Assembly: GCA_028023455.1 (NCBI GenBank)
Contig: JAQFVV010000031.1
Span: 6,366,926-6,430,925, forward strand
Origin: Epiperipatus broadwayi
Taxonomy: Eukaryota > Onychophora > Udeonychophora > Euonychophora > Peripatidae
Direction of reading: 5' to 3'
Length of the DNA stretch: 64,000 nucleotides
Positions 25,191-34,320 of the stretch are shown here, piece by piece (the stretch's first letter is position 1; each line of letters opens with the position of its first letter). The translations under genes were made by a program, and so were the position numbers. The notes under the pieces are model-generated. The model was not told the DNA's origin and ran no database searches. It was given only the letters and a program-made list of their open reading frames with translations.

Positions 25191-25501
25191 ATCCCTGAGA
25201 TTTTTAATTGTTGGTTATTTTTCATTTATTAATTTAAGTATACTGAAAGTCACTAAAATTATCCTTTGATTTTGGATATATGCTACTACAGAATCTTATA
25301 CTCACATTAATATATACATGACTAAAATTAAATAGATTTTAAATTGAATAATCTAAATATTTATTAAATAACTTCATATTCTATTACTATTATAAATTGA
25401 TGATCAAATTTATTGGGCATTTCTTTCATGCTCAATTACTGTTACAAATTGCAACCCAAATTTGGGGGGTTATTAAATAGGACCCCCACCCTCATATACT
25501 G

Positions 25502-25503
25502 TT

Positions 25504-25539
<36 letters not shown>

Positions 25540-25888
25540 GATAAAAAATGATATAAAATATAAAAAGGGTATAGTATATAAAATTACTTCTGGGGTTTGC
25601 AGTACAGTTTATTATGGACATACATCAAAACAATTAGAAGAAAGGGCTAAAGAACATAATAATGCTATTAATAGAAGAGATGACAGATCTGCATTATATG
25701 TTCATTACTTAAAATATGGACATAGAATAGATTGTGTTAAGAAAATAAGTCCATTAAATTATATTAAAGAAATTAATAGAAGAAAAATATATGAAACCAA
25801 TTACATTAACTATAACAGAAATAATTGTATGAACATTTATAAAACATCAATTAATTTAACTACTAATTGGATAATGAAAAATGAATAA
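25502..25888 (+). pseudogene. Penelope-like element fragment: GIY-YIG endonuclease C-terminus
   Basis: An open frame without a useful ATG runs out of a (TA)n tract and ends with TAA at 25886-25888. It reads KKGIVYKITSG and then YYGHTSKQLEERAKEH, the GIY and YIG (here YYG) blocks of a GIY-YIG nuclease with the conserved Arg. It continues SALYVHYLKYGHRID and RKIYETNYIN, which matches the order seen in the endonuclease tail of canonical Penelope/Poseidon-type PLEs (conserved His and Glu). No reverse transcriptase precedes it; the sequence is cut by the (TA)n run at 25507-25534. It is therefore a 5'-truncated copy, unusually free of stops for about 128 codons. It belongs to a different PLE lineage from the palindromic pair at 27.4-31.7 kb. 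Assignment is by motif recognition. Confidence 0.78.
25507..25534. repeat. (TA)n microsatellite at the PLE truncation point
   Basis: Alternating TA run directly upstream of the GIY-YIG fragment. PLE insertions with microsatellite-like junctions are known. Confidence 0.95.
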
Positions 25889-26040
25889 ACGGTTGTATAA
25901 TATGTGTTGTTATAGAGATATTTAAGTGTAATTATAGGCTTGGGTTAATTTTATATAAAGCCGGTAGATGTCACTATGTATGCAGTATAGGTTATTTTTG
26001 TAATTGAGCCATATTGAAAATGGCAAAAATTTAAAATTTG
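25889..26040 (+). other. Probable 3' UTR of the truncated PLE
   Basis: Follows the TAA of the GIY-YIG frame directly. Contains AAAGCCGGTAGATG and AATTGAGCCATATTGAAAATGGC. Its end is not visible. Confidence 0.35.
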
Positions 26041-26151
26041 CCAAAAAGAGCTTTTGTATGTTTTATTTATGATGATTATATGACCATATTACAGCTATTG
26101 TTATATATCATTTTGTTGTTAGTAAAGATATTTTATTATATCTATGATTTA

Positions 26152-26158
<7 letters not shown>

Positions 26159-26190
<32 letters not shown>
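26159..26190. repeat. (TA)n microsatellite
   Basis: Uninterrupted TA run. Confidence 0.97.
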
Positions 26191-26192
<2 letters not shown>

Positions 26193-26275
26193 AATAAAAG
26201 TGTCTTCATTAAAAAATATTGTAATAACAATATAAATAGTAAATCTAATGATATTTAAATATAAATATGCAATCG

Positions 26276-26610
26276 TTCAAACTATAGAAGTACTTTCAGT
26301 TAATTTCTTAACCTTCCTCAACTGCCATTAAGTCAATAAACCATAATGGTCCCAAATATCATCAGCTGAAATCTCATGAATCCTGAAATTAATGTTAGCA
26401 TCTTGTCTACTAATTATATTACTTTTATATTTGTTTATTAAAATTATCTCTTTAAATGTTTCTTTTATTTTGGTTTTTCTCTTCATGAAGAATCTTAATG
26501 CTTCCAAGATCAAACTTAAATTTATATTTACAAATGCTTTTATGATAAAAATACTGAAGCCATCATTAATCTTTTTTTTTTTTACTTTTTGCACACATAA
26601 TGTCAATTTA
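26276..26610 (-). repeat. Dispersed repeat 'RQCANIK', copy 2 with an open 92-codon frame
   Basis: On the minus strand it carries the landmarks of the 18493 copy: AAAATAAAAGAAAC, AATTAGTAGACAAGATGC, GAGGAAGGTTAAGAAATTAA and CTGAAAGTAC. A frame from 26606 to 26328 stays open for 92 codons and includes ISRQDANINFRIHEISADD. The other copies read similar residues but with stops. The origin of the coding sequence is unknown to me. It forms an inverted pair with the copy at 27060-27300 around a long (TA)n run. Confidence 0.6.
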
Positions 26611-26699
26611 AAATGAGATATGCTGATTTAGAGGAATTGAAAATTTAAAAAATGAACACCTATTCCATATATTTCAAATGCTCAAATGAAATTTTTTAA

Positions 26700-26801
<102 letters not shown>

Positions 26802-27059
26802 CTGTGTTTGTTTAATGTTTTATTTTGTGCTTCAAATAATATTAATAAGTTAATGAATAATTCTAATAGTGTCATACCTGTCAAAAAAAATAATGCTATG
26901 TACCATTTTTTTTCTGGATGTTTGTTATCATATATAGATGAATTGAGATGCAGTACTGAGAAAATATTAAACGAGCATGGATTTTTATATAAGTGTGTGA
27001 AAAATAATAATAATAATGATTTAAAGACTGCTTGAGTTTTTTTAATTGATTAAAGGACA

Positions 27060-27300
27060 TGTAAATATAAATTTATGTTTGGCCATGAAAAAAAATCAAG
27101 AAGTCAATTTTAATAAATAGAAATAAAATGAATATAATTAATAGACAAGTTGCTAATGTTAAATTTTGGGATTCATGGAATTTGAGTTGATGGTGTTTGC
27201 TTCCATTACGTTTTTTGAATTTAATAGCAGTTGGGGAAAATCAAGGAATTAACTGAAAGTACAACTGCAGATTGAAACACTGCATATTTATATTTAATTT
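27060..27300 (+). repeat. Dispersed repeat 'RQCANIK', copy 3
   Basis: TCAATTTTAATAAATAG, ATTAATAGACAAGTTGC, TAATGTTAAA, CAAGGAATTAACTGAAAGTACAACTG in the order of copies 1 and 2, plus strand. Reads INRQVANVKF before a stop. Confidence 0.6.
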
Positions 27301-27430
27301 CCATTATATTTATTGTTTATATTGCTTTTACATGGTCTATATTGAACTTAATGCAATTTAGAAGGTATTGAATTCAGATTTTCAAGTGATACACATGAAC
27401 ATATATATATAACCAAAGGAAATACATATA

Positions 27431-27998
27431 AAAAAAAAAAAAAAAAGACTTATAAATCCAATAAATAACATTATATTTCAACCAGAGGACTGGTTTTCAT
27501 CAGAAAGAAAAAAAAATACACAGTAAAATGGCGATAATCAAAAATTACAGATTTTGTAAAAGATTAAAAATTTAACAAAACCCCCCTGATTGGTCACAAA
27601 ATCTAACACAGAATATCTACCCAATCAATGACAAAATTCAAACAAAAAAAAAACTACATTCCCTCCTAATCAAGCTTAAATTCTATTTAAATTAAAATAA
27701 ATATAAAAATAAAAAATCCAAAATTAAAAATTAAAATATACATATGTGCATACATAGAAAAATTAAACTATGCTCACATACAAAAAATAGCTGTGCTCAC
27801 ATTAATATTCATTAAAAACTAAAATACTTATACATTTTAATCAAAAATTATAGTTAGTGCAAAGTACAATAATTTATAACTAATTATTTATCTATAAACC
27901 AATTAAACACAGATATTAAACATCCATGTAACCAATCTTTACATAAAAAACCTCATATAAGAAAATTTTCACATAAAAAACACACATATAGAAATCAT
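27431..27998 (-). other. 3' UTR arm of the left Penelope-like element
   Basis: Non-coding tail after the stop codon of the left PLE. It is reproduced in inverted orientation at 31128-31712 with small differences, for example AATAT.ATATG and poly-A/poly-T lengths. It contains CTGATTGGTCA and, at 27476-27503 on the minus strand, a hammerhead-like core (see separate entry). The outer end is an A-rich tract at 27431-27446. Confidence 0.9.
27476..27503 (-). ncRNA. Hammerhead-like core in the left PLE tail
   Basis: Minus strand: CTGATGA (27503-27497), a six-base hairpin AACCAG-TCCT-CTGGTT, then GAAA (27479-27476). CTGANGA...stem...GAAA is the catalytic-core pattern of hammerhead ribozymes, and these ribozymes are known in Penelope-like elements. 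One extra A lies between core and stem, and I could not find a convincing stem I next to it, so it may be degenerate. Confidence 0.4.
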
Positions 27999-29762
27999 TT
28001 AGGAGACCAGGTAACCCAGATATGTAATAGTTCCAGTGTTTAAATTCAATCCATGTGGTTCTAAGGTCTTGAATTTAAAAATAAAAAAACTCTCCTTTTG
28101 TTTCCTCTCCCTTGTAGAAGAAAAACCTTCCTGAAGAATCACTACTTTTAAATCATCAATTGAATGATTTGGTAAGTTAAAATGTTTTGAAACCGGTCTA
28201 TCTTTATTCTTATGCAAAATGTCAAATCTATGATTAGTCATTCTGACATGTAAACTATTTGCTGACTCACCTATATACTGGTTTAAACATCTACTACACT
28301 CTATCAAATATATCAAATTAACACTTTTACATGTAACATAATTAGGAATATACCATTTGAAATTACAATTCTTAGTACTAAAGACCACTTTTGTCACAAC
28401 AATATGTTTACATGTAAAACATCTTTTATCTTTACATGGAGAACATCCTTTTTCCTGTACAGAACTACTAATAAAATTTGTTTTGACAAGTATATCTCTA
28501 AGTGATCTATGTTTTCGATATACAGCCTTAGGTGGATCAGAAAAAATAGATTTTAAATAATCTGTGGACTGTAATATGTTAAAATGTTTTGCCAATATCC
28601 GGTTAATATTAGGTAAATCTCTATTAAAAGTAAGAACCAATGGTGGAACATCTAATTGTTTTTTACTCTTTTCAGATAAAAGAATGTTCTTTCTATCAAT
28701 TAAAGAAGATCTCCTTACGGCATTATCCAACAATGTCTTAGGATACCTCATATTGAGCAATCTATTATATAAAATACTATTATTTTGTTGAAGAAATTTC
28801 TCATCATTACAAATCCTCTTCATCCTTAAAAATTGACTATAAGGAATATTAGCCTTTAAATGTTTAGGATGGTTACTATAAAAATGTAGATAGCAGTTAT
28901 TATCAGTTGGTTTCCTATATACAGTAGTAGTAAGAACTCTATTAGTGTAAATAACTTCAACATCAAGAAAATGAGCAATTGATTTTGAAAAATTCATTGT
29001 GAAATTAATATGTTTATTAAAATTATTTAAATAACTTAAAAAATTATGAAGTTCAACTTCACTATGTGGCCATATCATGAAAATGTCATCTATATATCTA
29101 AGCCAAGTGTGAGGTTTCAGCTTAGCATTATCAAGTATAGAGGACTCCAGTTTTGACATAAAAATATTCGCATAACTTGGTGCCATCTTTGTACCCATTG
29201 CAGTACCTTGTTTCTGTAAATAGTATCTAGAATCAAAAGTAAAAAAATTATTTCTTAAAACCAAATATATTAATTCAACCATAGTAGTAATAAGACCATG
29301 ATCATACTCTCTATCTTGTAAAGCACATTTAATAGCCTCAACTCCATCATCATGAGGTATATTTGTGTATAATGATACAATATCCAAAGTAACCAAAAAA
29401 CAATCAACTGGTAATTCAGATTTAATATTTTCTAACACACAAAGAAAATGAGTAGTATCTTTAACATAAGAATTAAATGATGGTGGAATAAATTTAATAA
29501 TATTATCAACATATGCTGAAATATTTTCTGTAGGACTACCAATACTAGCTACAATAGGTCTGCCTGGACAACCAGGTTTATGAATCTTTGGCAAAATATA
29601 AAAACTACTAGGATGAATTTTGGTTGGTACTAAAAAGTTATATACATTATTATTTATAAGACCCCTAGCTCTCATATCTTTTAAACTAAAAAGTATACCC
29701 TTGAATAATGAATTAATAGTGGTTAGTGGTTGGTACTTTGGATATTGTATCATTATACACAA
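27999..29762 (-). CDS. Penelope-like element reverse transcriptase with GIY-YIG endonuclease (5'-truncated, 587 codons)
   Basis: The product would copy element RNA into DNA at sites nicked by its own endonuclease. RT motifs in order: FYILPKIHKPG (about residues 54-64), LDIVSLYTNIP with the first catalytic Asp at D127, GTAMGTKMAPSYANIFM, YIDD at 223-226 with D225/D226, and the FLDVEV region. Cysteines 440, 443, 448 and 451 with H453 form a zinc-finger-like knuckle. The nuclease follows: LIY (483-485), YIG (496-498), an Arg-His block, and Glu 557 close to the end. A Cys-rich knuckle before the nuclease and this RT wording fit Neptune-like PLEs. No stop interrupts the frame. The N-terminal part of the RT protein is missing. 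The first half-dozen or so codons, including the ATG at 29762, are antisense of the adjoining inverted copy, so the start is an accident of the junction at about 29737. Probably inactive, but recent. Confidence 0.93.
   Translation of the reverse strand: MCIMIQYPKYQPLTTINSLFKGILFSLKDMRARGLINNNVYNFLVPTKIHPSSFYILPKIHKPGCPGRPIVASIGSPTENISAYVDNIIKFIPPSFNSYVKDTTHFLCVLENIKSELPVDCFLVTLDIVSLYTNIPHDDGVEAIKCALQDREYDHGLITTMVELIYLVLRNNFFTFDSRYYLQKQGTAMGTKMAPSYANIFMSKLESSILDNAKLKPHTWLRYIDDIFMIWPHSEVELHNFLSYLNNFNKHINFTMNFSKSIAHFLDVEVIYTNRVLTTTVYRKPTDNNCYLHFYSNHPKHLKANIPYSQFLRMKRICNDEKFLQQNNSILYNRLLNMRYPKTLLDNAVRRSSLIDRKNILLSEKSKKQLDVPPLVLTFNRDLPNINRILAKHFNILQSTDYLKSIFSDPPKAVYRKHRSLRDILVKTNFISSSVQEKGCSPCKDKRCFTCKHIVVTKVVFSTKNCNFKWYIPNYVTCKSVNLIYLIECSRCLNQYIGESANSLHVRMTNHRFDILHKNKDRPVSKHFNLPNHSIDDLKVVILQEGFSSTRERKQKESFFIFKFKTLEPHGLNLNTGTITYLGYLVS
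29725..29750. other. Head-to-head junction of two PLE copies
   Basis: Left of about 29737 the sequence belongs to the minus-strand copy (codons for QPLTTINS). Right of it the plus-strand copy begins at the codons for TLDIVSLYTN. The donor copy reads GGTTACTTTGGATATTG and the junction GGTTGGTACTTTGGATATTG, so a few bases of shared sequence (TACTTTGGAT) sit at the joint. This is compatible with microhomology joining or twin-priming-like inversion. Confidence 0.85.
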
Positions 29763-31127
29763 ATATACCTCATGATGATGGAGTTGAGGCTATTAAATGT
29801 GCTTTACAAGATAGAGAGTATGATCATGGTCTTATTACTACTATGGTTGAATTAATATATTGGGTTTTAAGAAATAATTTTTTTACTTTTGATTCTAGAT
29901 ACTATTTACAGAAACAAGGTACTGCAATGGGTACAAAGATGGCACCAAGTTATGCGAATATTTTTATGTCAAAACTGGAGTCCTCTATACTTGATAATGC
30001 TAAGCTGAAACATCACACTTGGCTTAGATATATAGATGACATTTTCATGATATGGCCACATAGTGAAGTTGAACTTCATAATTTTTTAAGTTATTTAAAT
30101 AATTTTAATAAACATATTAATTTCACAATGAATTTTTCAAAATCAATTGCTCATTTTCTTGATGTTGAAGTTATTTACACTAATAGAGTTCTTACTACTA
30201 CTGTATATAGGAAACCAACTGATAATAACCGCTATCTACATTTTTATAGTAACCATCCTAAACATTTAAAGACTAATATTCCTTATAGTCAATTTTTAAG
30301 GATGAAGAGGATTTGTAATGATGAGAAATTTCTTCAACAAAATAATAGTATTTTATATAATAGATTGCTCAATATGAGGTATCCTAAGACATTGTTGGAT
30401 AATGCAGTAAGGAGATCTTCTTTAATTGATAGAAAGAAACTTCTTTTATCTGAAAAGAGTAAAAACAATTAGATGTTCCACCATTGGTTCTTACTTTTAA
30501 TAGAGATTTACCTTATATTAACTGGATATTGGCAAACCATTTTAACATATTACAGTCCACAGATTATTTAAAATCTATTTTTTCTGATCCACCTAAGGCT
30601 GTATATCGAAAACATAGATCACTTAGAGATATACTTGTCAAAACAAATTTTATTAGTAGTTCTGTACAGGAAAAAGGATGTTCTCCATGTAAAGATAAAA
30701 GATGTTTTACATGTAAACATATTGTTGTGACAAAAGTGGACTTTTGTACTAAGAATTGTAATTTCAAATGGTATATTCCTAATTATGTTACATGTAAAAG
30801 TGTTAATTTGATATATTTGATAGAGTGTAGTAGATGTTTAAACCAGGATATAGGTGAGTCAGCAAATAGTTTACATGTCAGAATGACTAATCATAGATTT
30901 GACATTTTGCATAAGAATAAAGATTGACCGGTTTCAAAACATTTTAACTTACTGAATCATTCAATTGATGATTTAAAAGTAGTGATTCTTCAGGAAGGTT
31001 TTTCTTCTACAAGGGAGAGGAAACAAAAGGAGAGTTTTTTTTATTTTTAAATTCAAGACCTTAGAATCACATGGATTGAATTTGAACACTGGAACTATTA
31101 CATATCTGGGTTACCTGGTCTCCTAAA
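29737..31127 (+). pseudogene. Second, inverted Penelope-like element copy (more truncated, inactivated)
   Basis: Starts inside the RT domain at TLDIVSLYTNIP and lacks everything N-terminal of motif A. It keeps GTAMGTKMAPSYANIFM, YIDD and the Cys-rich knuckle. Damage relative to the left copy: a frameshift with a TAG at 30470-30472 (KNN stop instead of KKQLDVPP), a CGA-to-TGA-type stop at 30925-30927 after KNKD, a frameshift in a T-run near 31036-31049, and the YIG of the nuclease changed to DIG (about 30847). Otherwise the copies agree at almost every base. They arose from one source recently, and the plus copy is the dead one. Confidence 0.94.
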
Positions 31128-31712
31128 TGATTTCTATATGTGTGTTTTTTATGTGAAAATTTTCTTATATGAGGTTTTTTATGTAAAGATTGGTTACATG
31201 GATGTTTAATATCTGTGTTTAATTGGTTTATAGATAAATAATTAGTTATAAATTATTGTACTTTGCACTAACTATAATTTTTGATTAAAATGTATAAGTA
31301 TTTTAGTTTTTAATGAATATTAATGTGAGCACAGCTATTTTTTGTATGTGAGCATAGTTTAATTTTTCTATGTATGCACATATGTATATATTAATTTTTA
31401 ATTTTGGATTTTTTATTTTTATATTTATTTTAATTTAAATAGAATTTAAGCTTGATTAGGAGGGAATGTAGTTTTTTTTGTTGTTTTTTTTGTTTGAATT
31501 TTGTCATTGATTGGGTAGATATTCTGTGTTATATTTTGTGACCAATCAGGGGGGGGGGGTTGTTAAATTTTTAATCTTTTACCAAATCTGTAATTTTTGA
31601 TTATCGCCATTTTACTGTGTATTTTTTTTTTTACTTTCTGATGAAAGCCAGTCCTCTGGTTGAAATATAATATTATTTATTGGATTTATAAGTCTTTTTT
31701 TTGTTTATATAT
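31128..31712 (+). other. 3' UTR arm of the right Penelope-like element
   Basis: Inverted match of 27431-27998. Contains a G9 run at 31551-31559 where the left arm has C6 preceded by A's. It ends in a T-run and a (TA)n tract at 31705-31725. Confidence 0.9.
31638..31665 (+). ncRNA. Hammerhead-like core in the right PLE tail
   Basis: CTGATGA (31638-31644), hairpin GCCAG-TCCT-CTGGT and GAAA (31662-31665). The stem is preserved through a compensating G.T pair relative to the left copy (AACCAG to AGCCAG). Same reservations as for the left core: one extra A and no obvious stem I. Confidence 0.4.
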
Positions 31713-31734
31713 ATATATATATATAAATTCCCAA

Positions 31735-33227
31735 TATATGGATTTTGGTCCAGATCATCATCTCCCACACATATATGTAATTAGTGCCCATTTTATATTA
31801 AGACAACAAATTTTCAAACTTTAATGGACAGGCTTCAATCTTCTTCACCCTCCAATTCGTTAGTTATGCATATCATTAAAAGTCTCATGATGGAATGTTC
31901 AAAGCCCTTATTGATGCCAATGTTATTCTCACTATGACCCTGTGTATATAGGACTTTAATATACCTATTTAAATACATAGAAAAGGGATGGACAGAATAC
32001 AGGCTTATTATGTAATATTTAAATACATGTTTATTGTATATATTGACATAATGTAATGAATATGAATTCAGACTTTCAAACTCCCTATAATTCTCCATTC
32101 CATCTTATACAGTTGATACACATGACCACATGCATATGAAAAGATGAATGATCTCCAATATACATATTTCATGCTAAACCAGTACTCATCAATTGGTTCA
32201 GATCATTATAACTCACACATACATATAATCAGTACTCAGTTTATTTTATGATAAGAAAATCTTCAAACTTTAATGGACAAGCTTAATTTTTTTCCACTCT
32301 CCAATTCTTCAGCCATTCAGGTCACTGAAAACCTGATTTGAAACACTCAATGCCCTTGTTGATGCCAATTTTACTATCATACCCAAGATGACTTGGAAGC
32401 CATTCTCAACTTTCTAGTATATCACCTTAATATAAACATTTAAATAAAGAAACTAAAAATGGGCAGAAAACAGGCTGAATAGGTAATATGTATGTACAAA
32501 TATGTTGTCTATACTGAAATTAAAAGACAAATGAATATTACTTATTCAAACTGTACTCTGCATATTCATATTCTTTATATTTAAATGGACATATTAAAAT
32601 CTTATATTTGAGGGATCATGATGACTTAGTTTCAACATGGGGATCACAATCATATTGGCATCAACAATGATTTTTAGTATTTCACTACCATATGTTTAAT
32701 GATATGAATAGCTGAAAAGATGCAGGTGGAAAAGTTTGAACCCTGTTCATTAAAGTTTGAAGATTTGCTATCATAATGTAAACTGAGCACTGATTACATA
32801 TATGTGTAAAATATGATGATTTGGACCAAATGAGTATGCTGGGTCAGAATTAAATACACATATGACAGGCCATTTATATTTTTCATATGTATGTGGGCAT
32901 GCTTATCAGTTGTATAAGATGGAATGGATAGCCATAGTGCGGAGCATGAATGTCTGAGGTCAAATCCCTTCTAATTACAATAAGCTCAGTGTATGCAATA
33001 TATTTGTATTTAAGTATTACATATTCAGCCTGCATTCTACCATTCCTTTTTGACATATTGAAATGGTTATATTAAGGTATTATACATGAGGAATCAAACT
33101 GATTTAAAGTCATCATGGGTATAAAAATAAGATTGACATCAACAATAGCTTTAAGTATTCAAACATATTTCCAATGATATAGTAATCATATAACTGATAT
33201 GAATCATATTTTACCTACTGGGCCCCA
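31735..33227. repeat. Composite cluster of tRNA-like SINE units in both orientations
   Basis: About four units of a family roughly 440-480 bp long. Landmarks: ATGGAATGGATAGCC with a B-box-like GGTCAAATCCC (about 32918-32990), ACATGAGG/ATCA and GATTGACATCAACAAT, CATTAAAGTTTGAAGATTTG (about 32750), ATGATGATYTGGACCAAA. Minus-strand units occupy about 31735-32530 and plus-strand units about 32530-33200, so the cluster is itself a large inverted repeat. Single copies occur at 54757-55192 and 57500-57740. Confidence 0.75.
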
Positions 33228-34029
33228 CAGTAGTATAATTGTCCTAGTTTAAACTCCCAAGTTGACATATGTTAATCAAAAGAGCTTAATAAAAAAGTTA
33301 TAATACTATGCATATGAGTGAATCTGCATATATTTTATAAAGGTGTATTTCAGATATTAGCCTATTAACTTAGTAAAAGGTATGTAGTAATATATGTGCA
33401 TATATCTAATAAATGTGTTTGGCAAATAATGTTAAATAATTTTATAAATAGGGCAAACATAATTCTAAAATTTAGGGGAGTAAAGTTAAACCTTGCCATG
33501 TATGTGAATTTTTGCACGTACTTATATAGATATGAAATAATCTTGTGAAGTTATAGATTTCAAACATTGTTATTCTTTTAAATTGTATTTGTTTCACCAA
33601 GATGATAAATTTCTTACTCTAATTGGCTCTCTTTGCTTAAAATTTATAGTTTCTCTGTTGACAGATTCATGTATATAATAGAATGTTTACCAAGTTAAAC
33701 TGTATTTTCATATATTTTTATTTCTTGGAAATTAGATGACTACACCTGGGTTTTGAAATCTGTAAAAATATAAGTGGATTTAAAAGATATTAATTTTCTT
33801 TTTTGGTAAAAAAGAAAACATAGATAATTGATGCCAATTTTTTCATTTACTTATTTTTATAAATTACAAAGGTAATGATTTTGTTTATGAGGCTTTTAGC
33901 ATACATGTAAAATAAAGAGTAAAAAATTGTCTCAACTTGTAAACAAATTAGGACATTAGCAGAGGGGAAGTGTATGCTTATAATAAAAAAAAACACTGAA
34001 TAAAATTAAAGGAAGCCAGACACTAGATA

Positions 34030-34320
34030 ATTATAACTTGTAACTCTTTTGTGAGCTATACCCACCTGTACAATGAAAAGCCAAGGCTAGAAGGCAGACC
34101 ATTGCTGTCTGCCCTGATGGGAGATGAGTCATCAGTGATGGGAAGCTTTTCAAACCAGAAGTATTCCCTGAAAAGGATAAATAGCCCAGTCCAGAAAAGA
34201 AGTGCCTCACACTTGAAAAGAAGACACCTGAGCAGAGAACCTTGGTAAAAACATAGCCTGCATAGCTCTTTAATAAACTCTCATTATTAATTTCTTAAAT
34301 ACTTATAAGCTAGCTATGTA
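34030..34320 (+). other. GC-richer conserved block inside copy 1
   Basis: Contains CACCTGTACAAT, CTGTCTGCCCTGATGGGAGA, GATGAGTCATCAGTGATGGG, AGAAGACACCTGAGCAGAGA and, 45 bases on, AATAAACTCTC. It is the least AT-rich part of the duplication and one of its best conserved (47530-47810 in copy 2). A polyadenylation-like AATAAA followed by a CT-rich stretch resembles an LTR R/U5 border. A 65-codon frame here is broken in copy 2, so coding is not supported. Confidence 0.4.

Noticed and set aside
28357-28791. Plus-strand frames across the left PLE, and the minus-strand frame at 30564-30767
   Set aside because: Antisense shadows of the RT-endonuclease gene; each is mirrored in the other arm.
34051-34248. 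65-codon frame in the conserved block of duplication copy 1
   Set aside because: The frame is not maintained in copy 2, so conservation is not at protein level.
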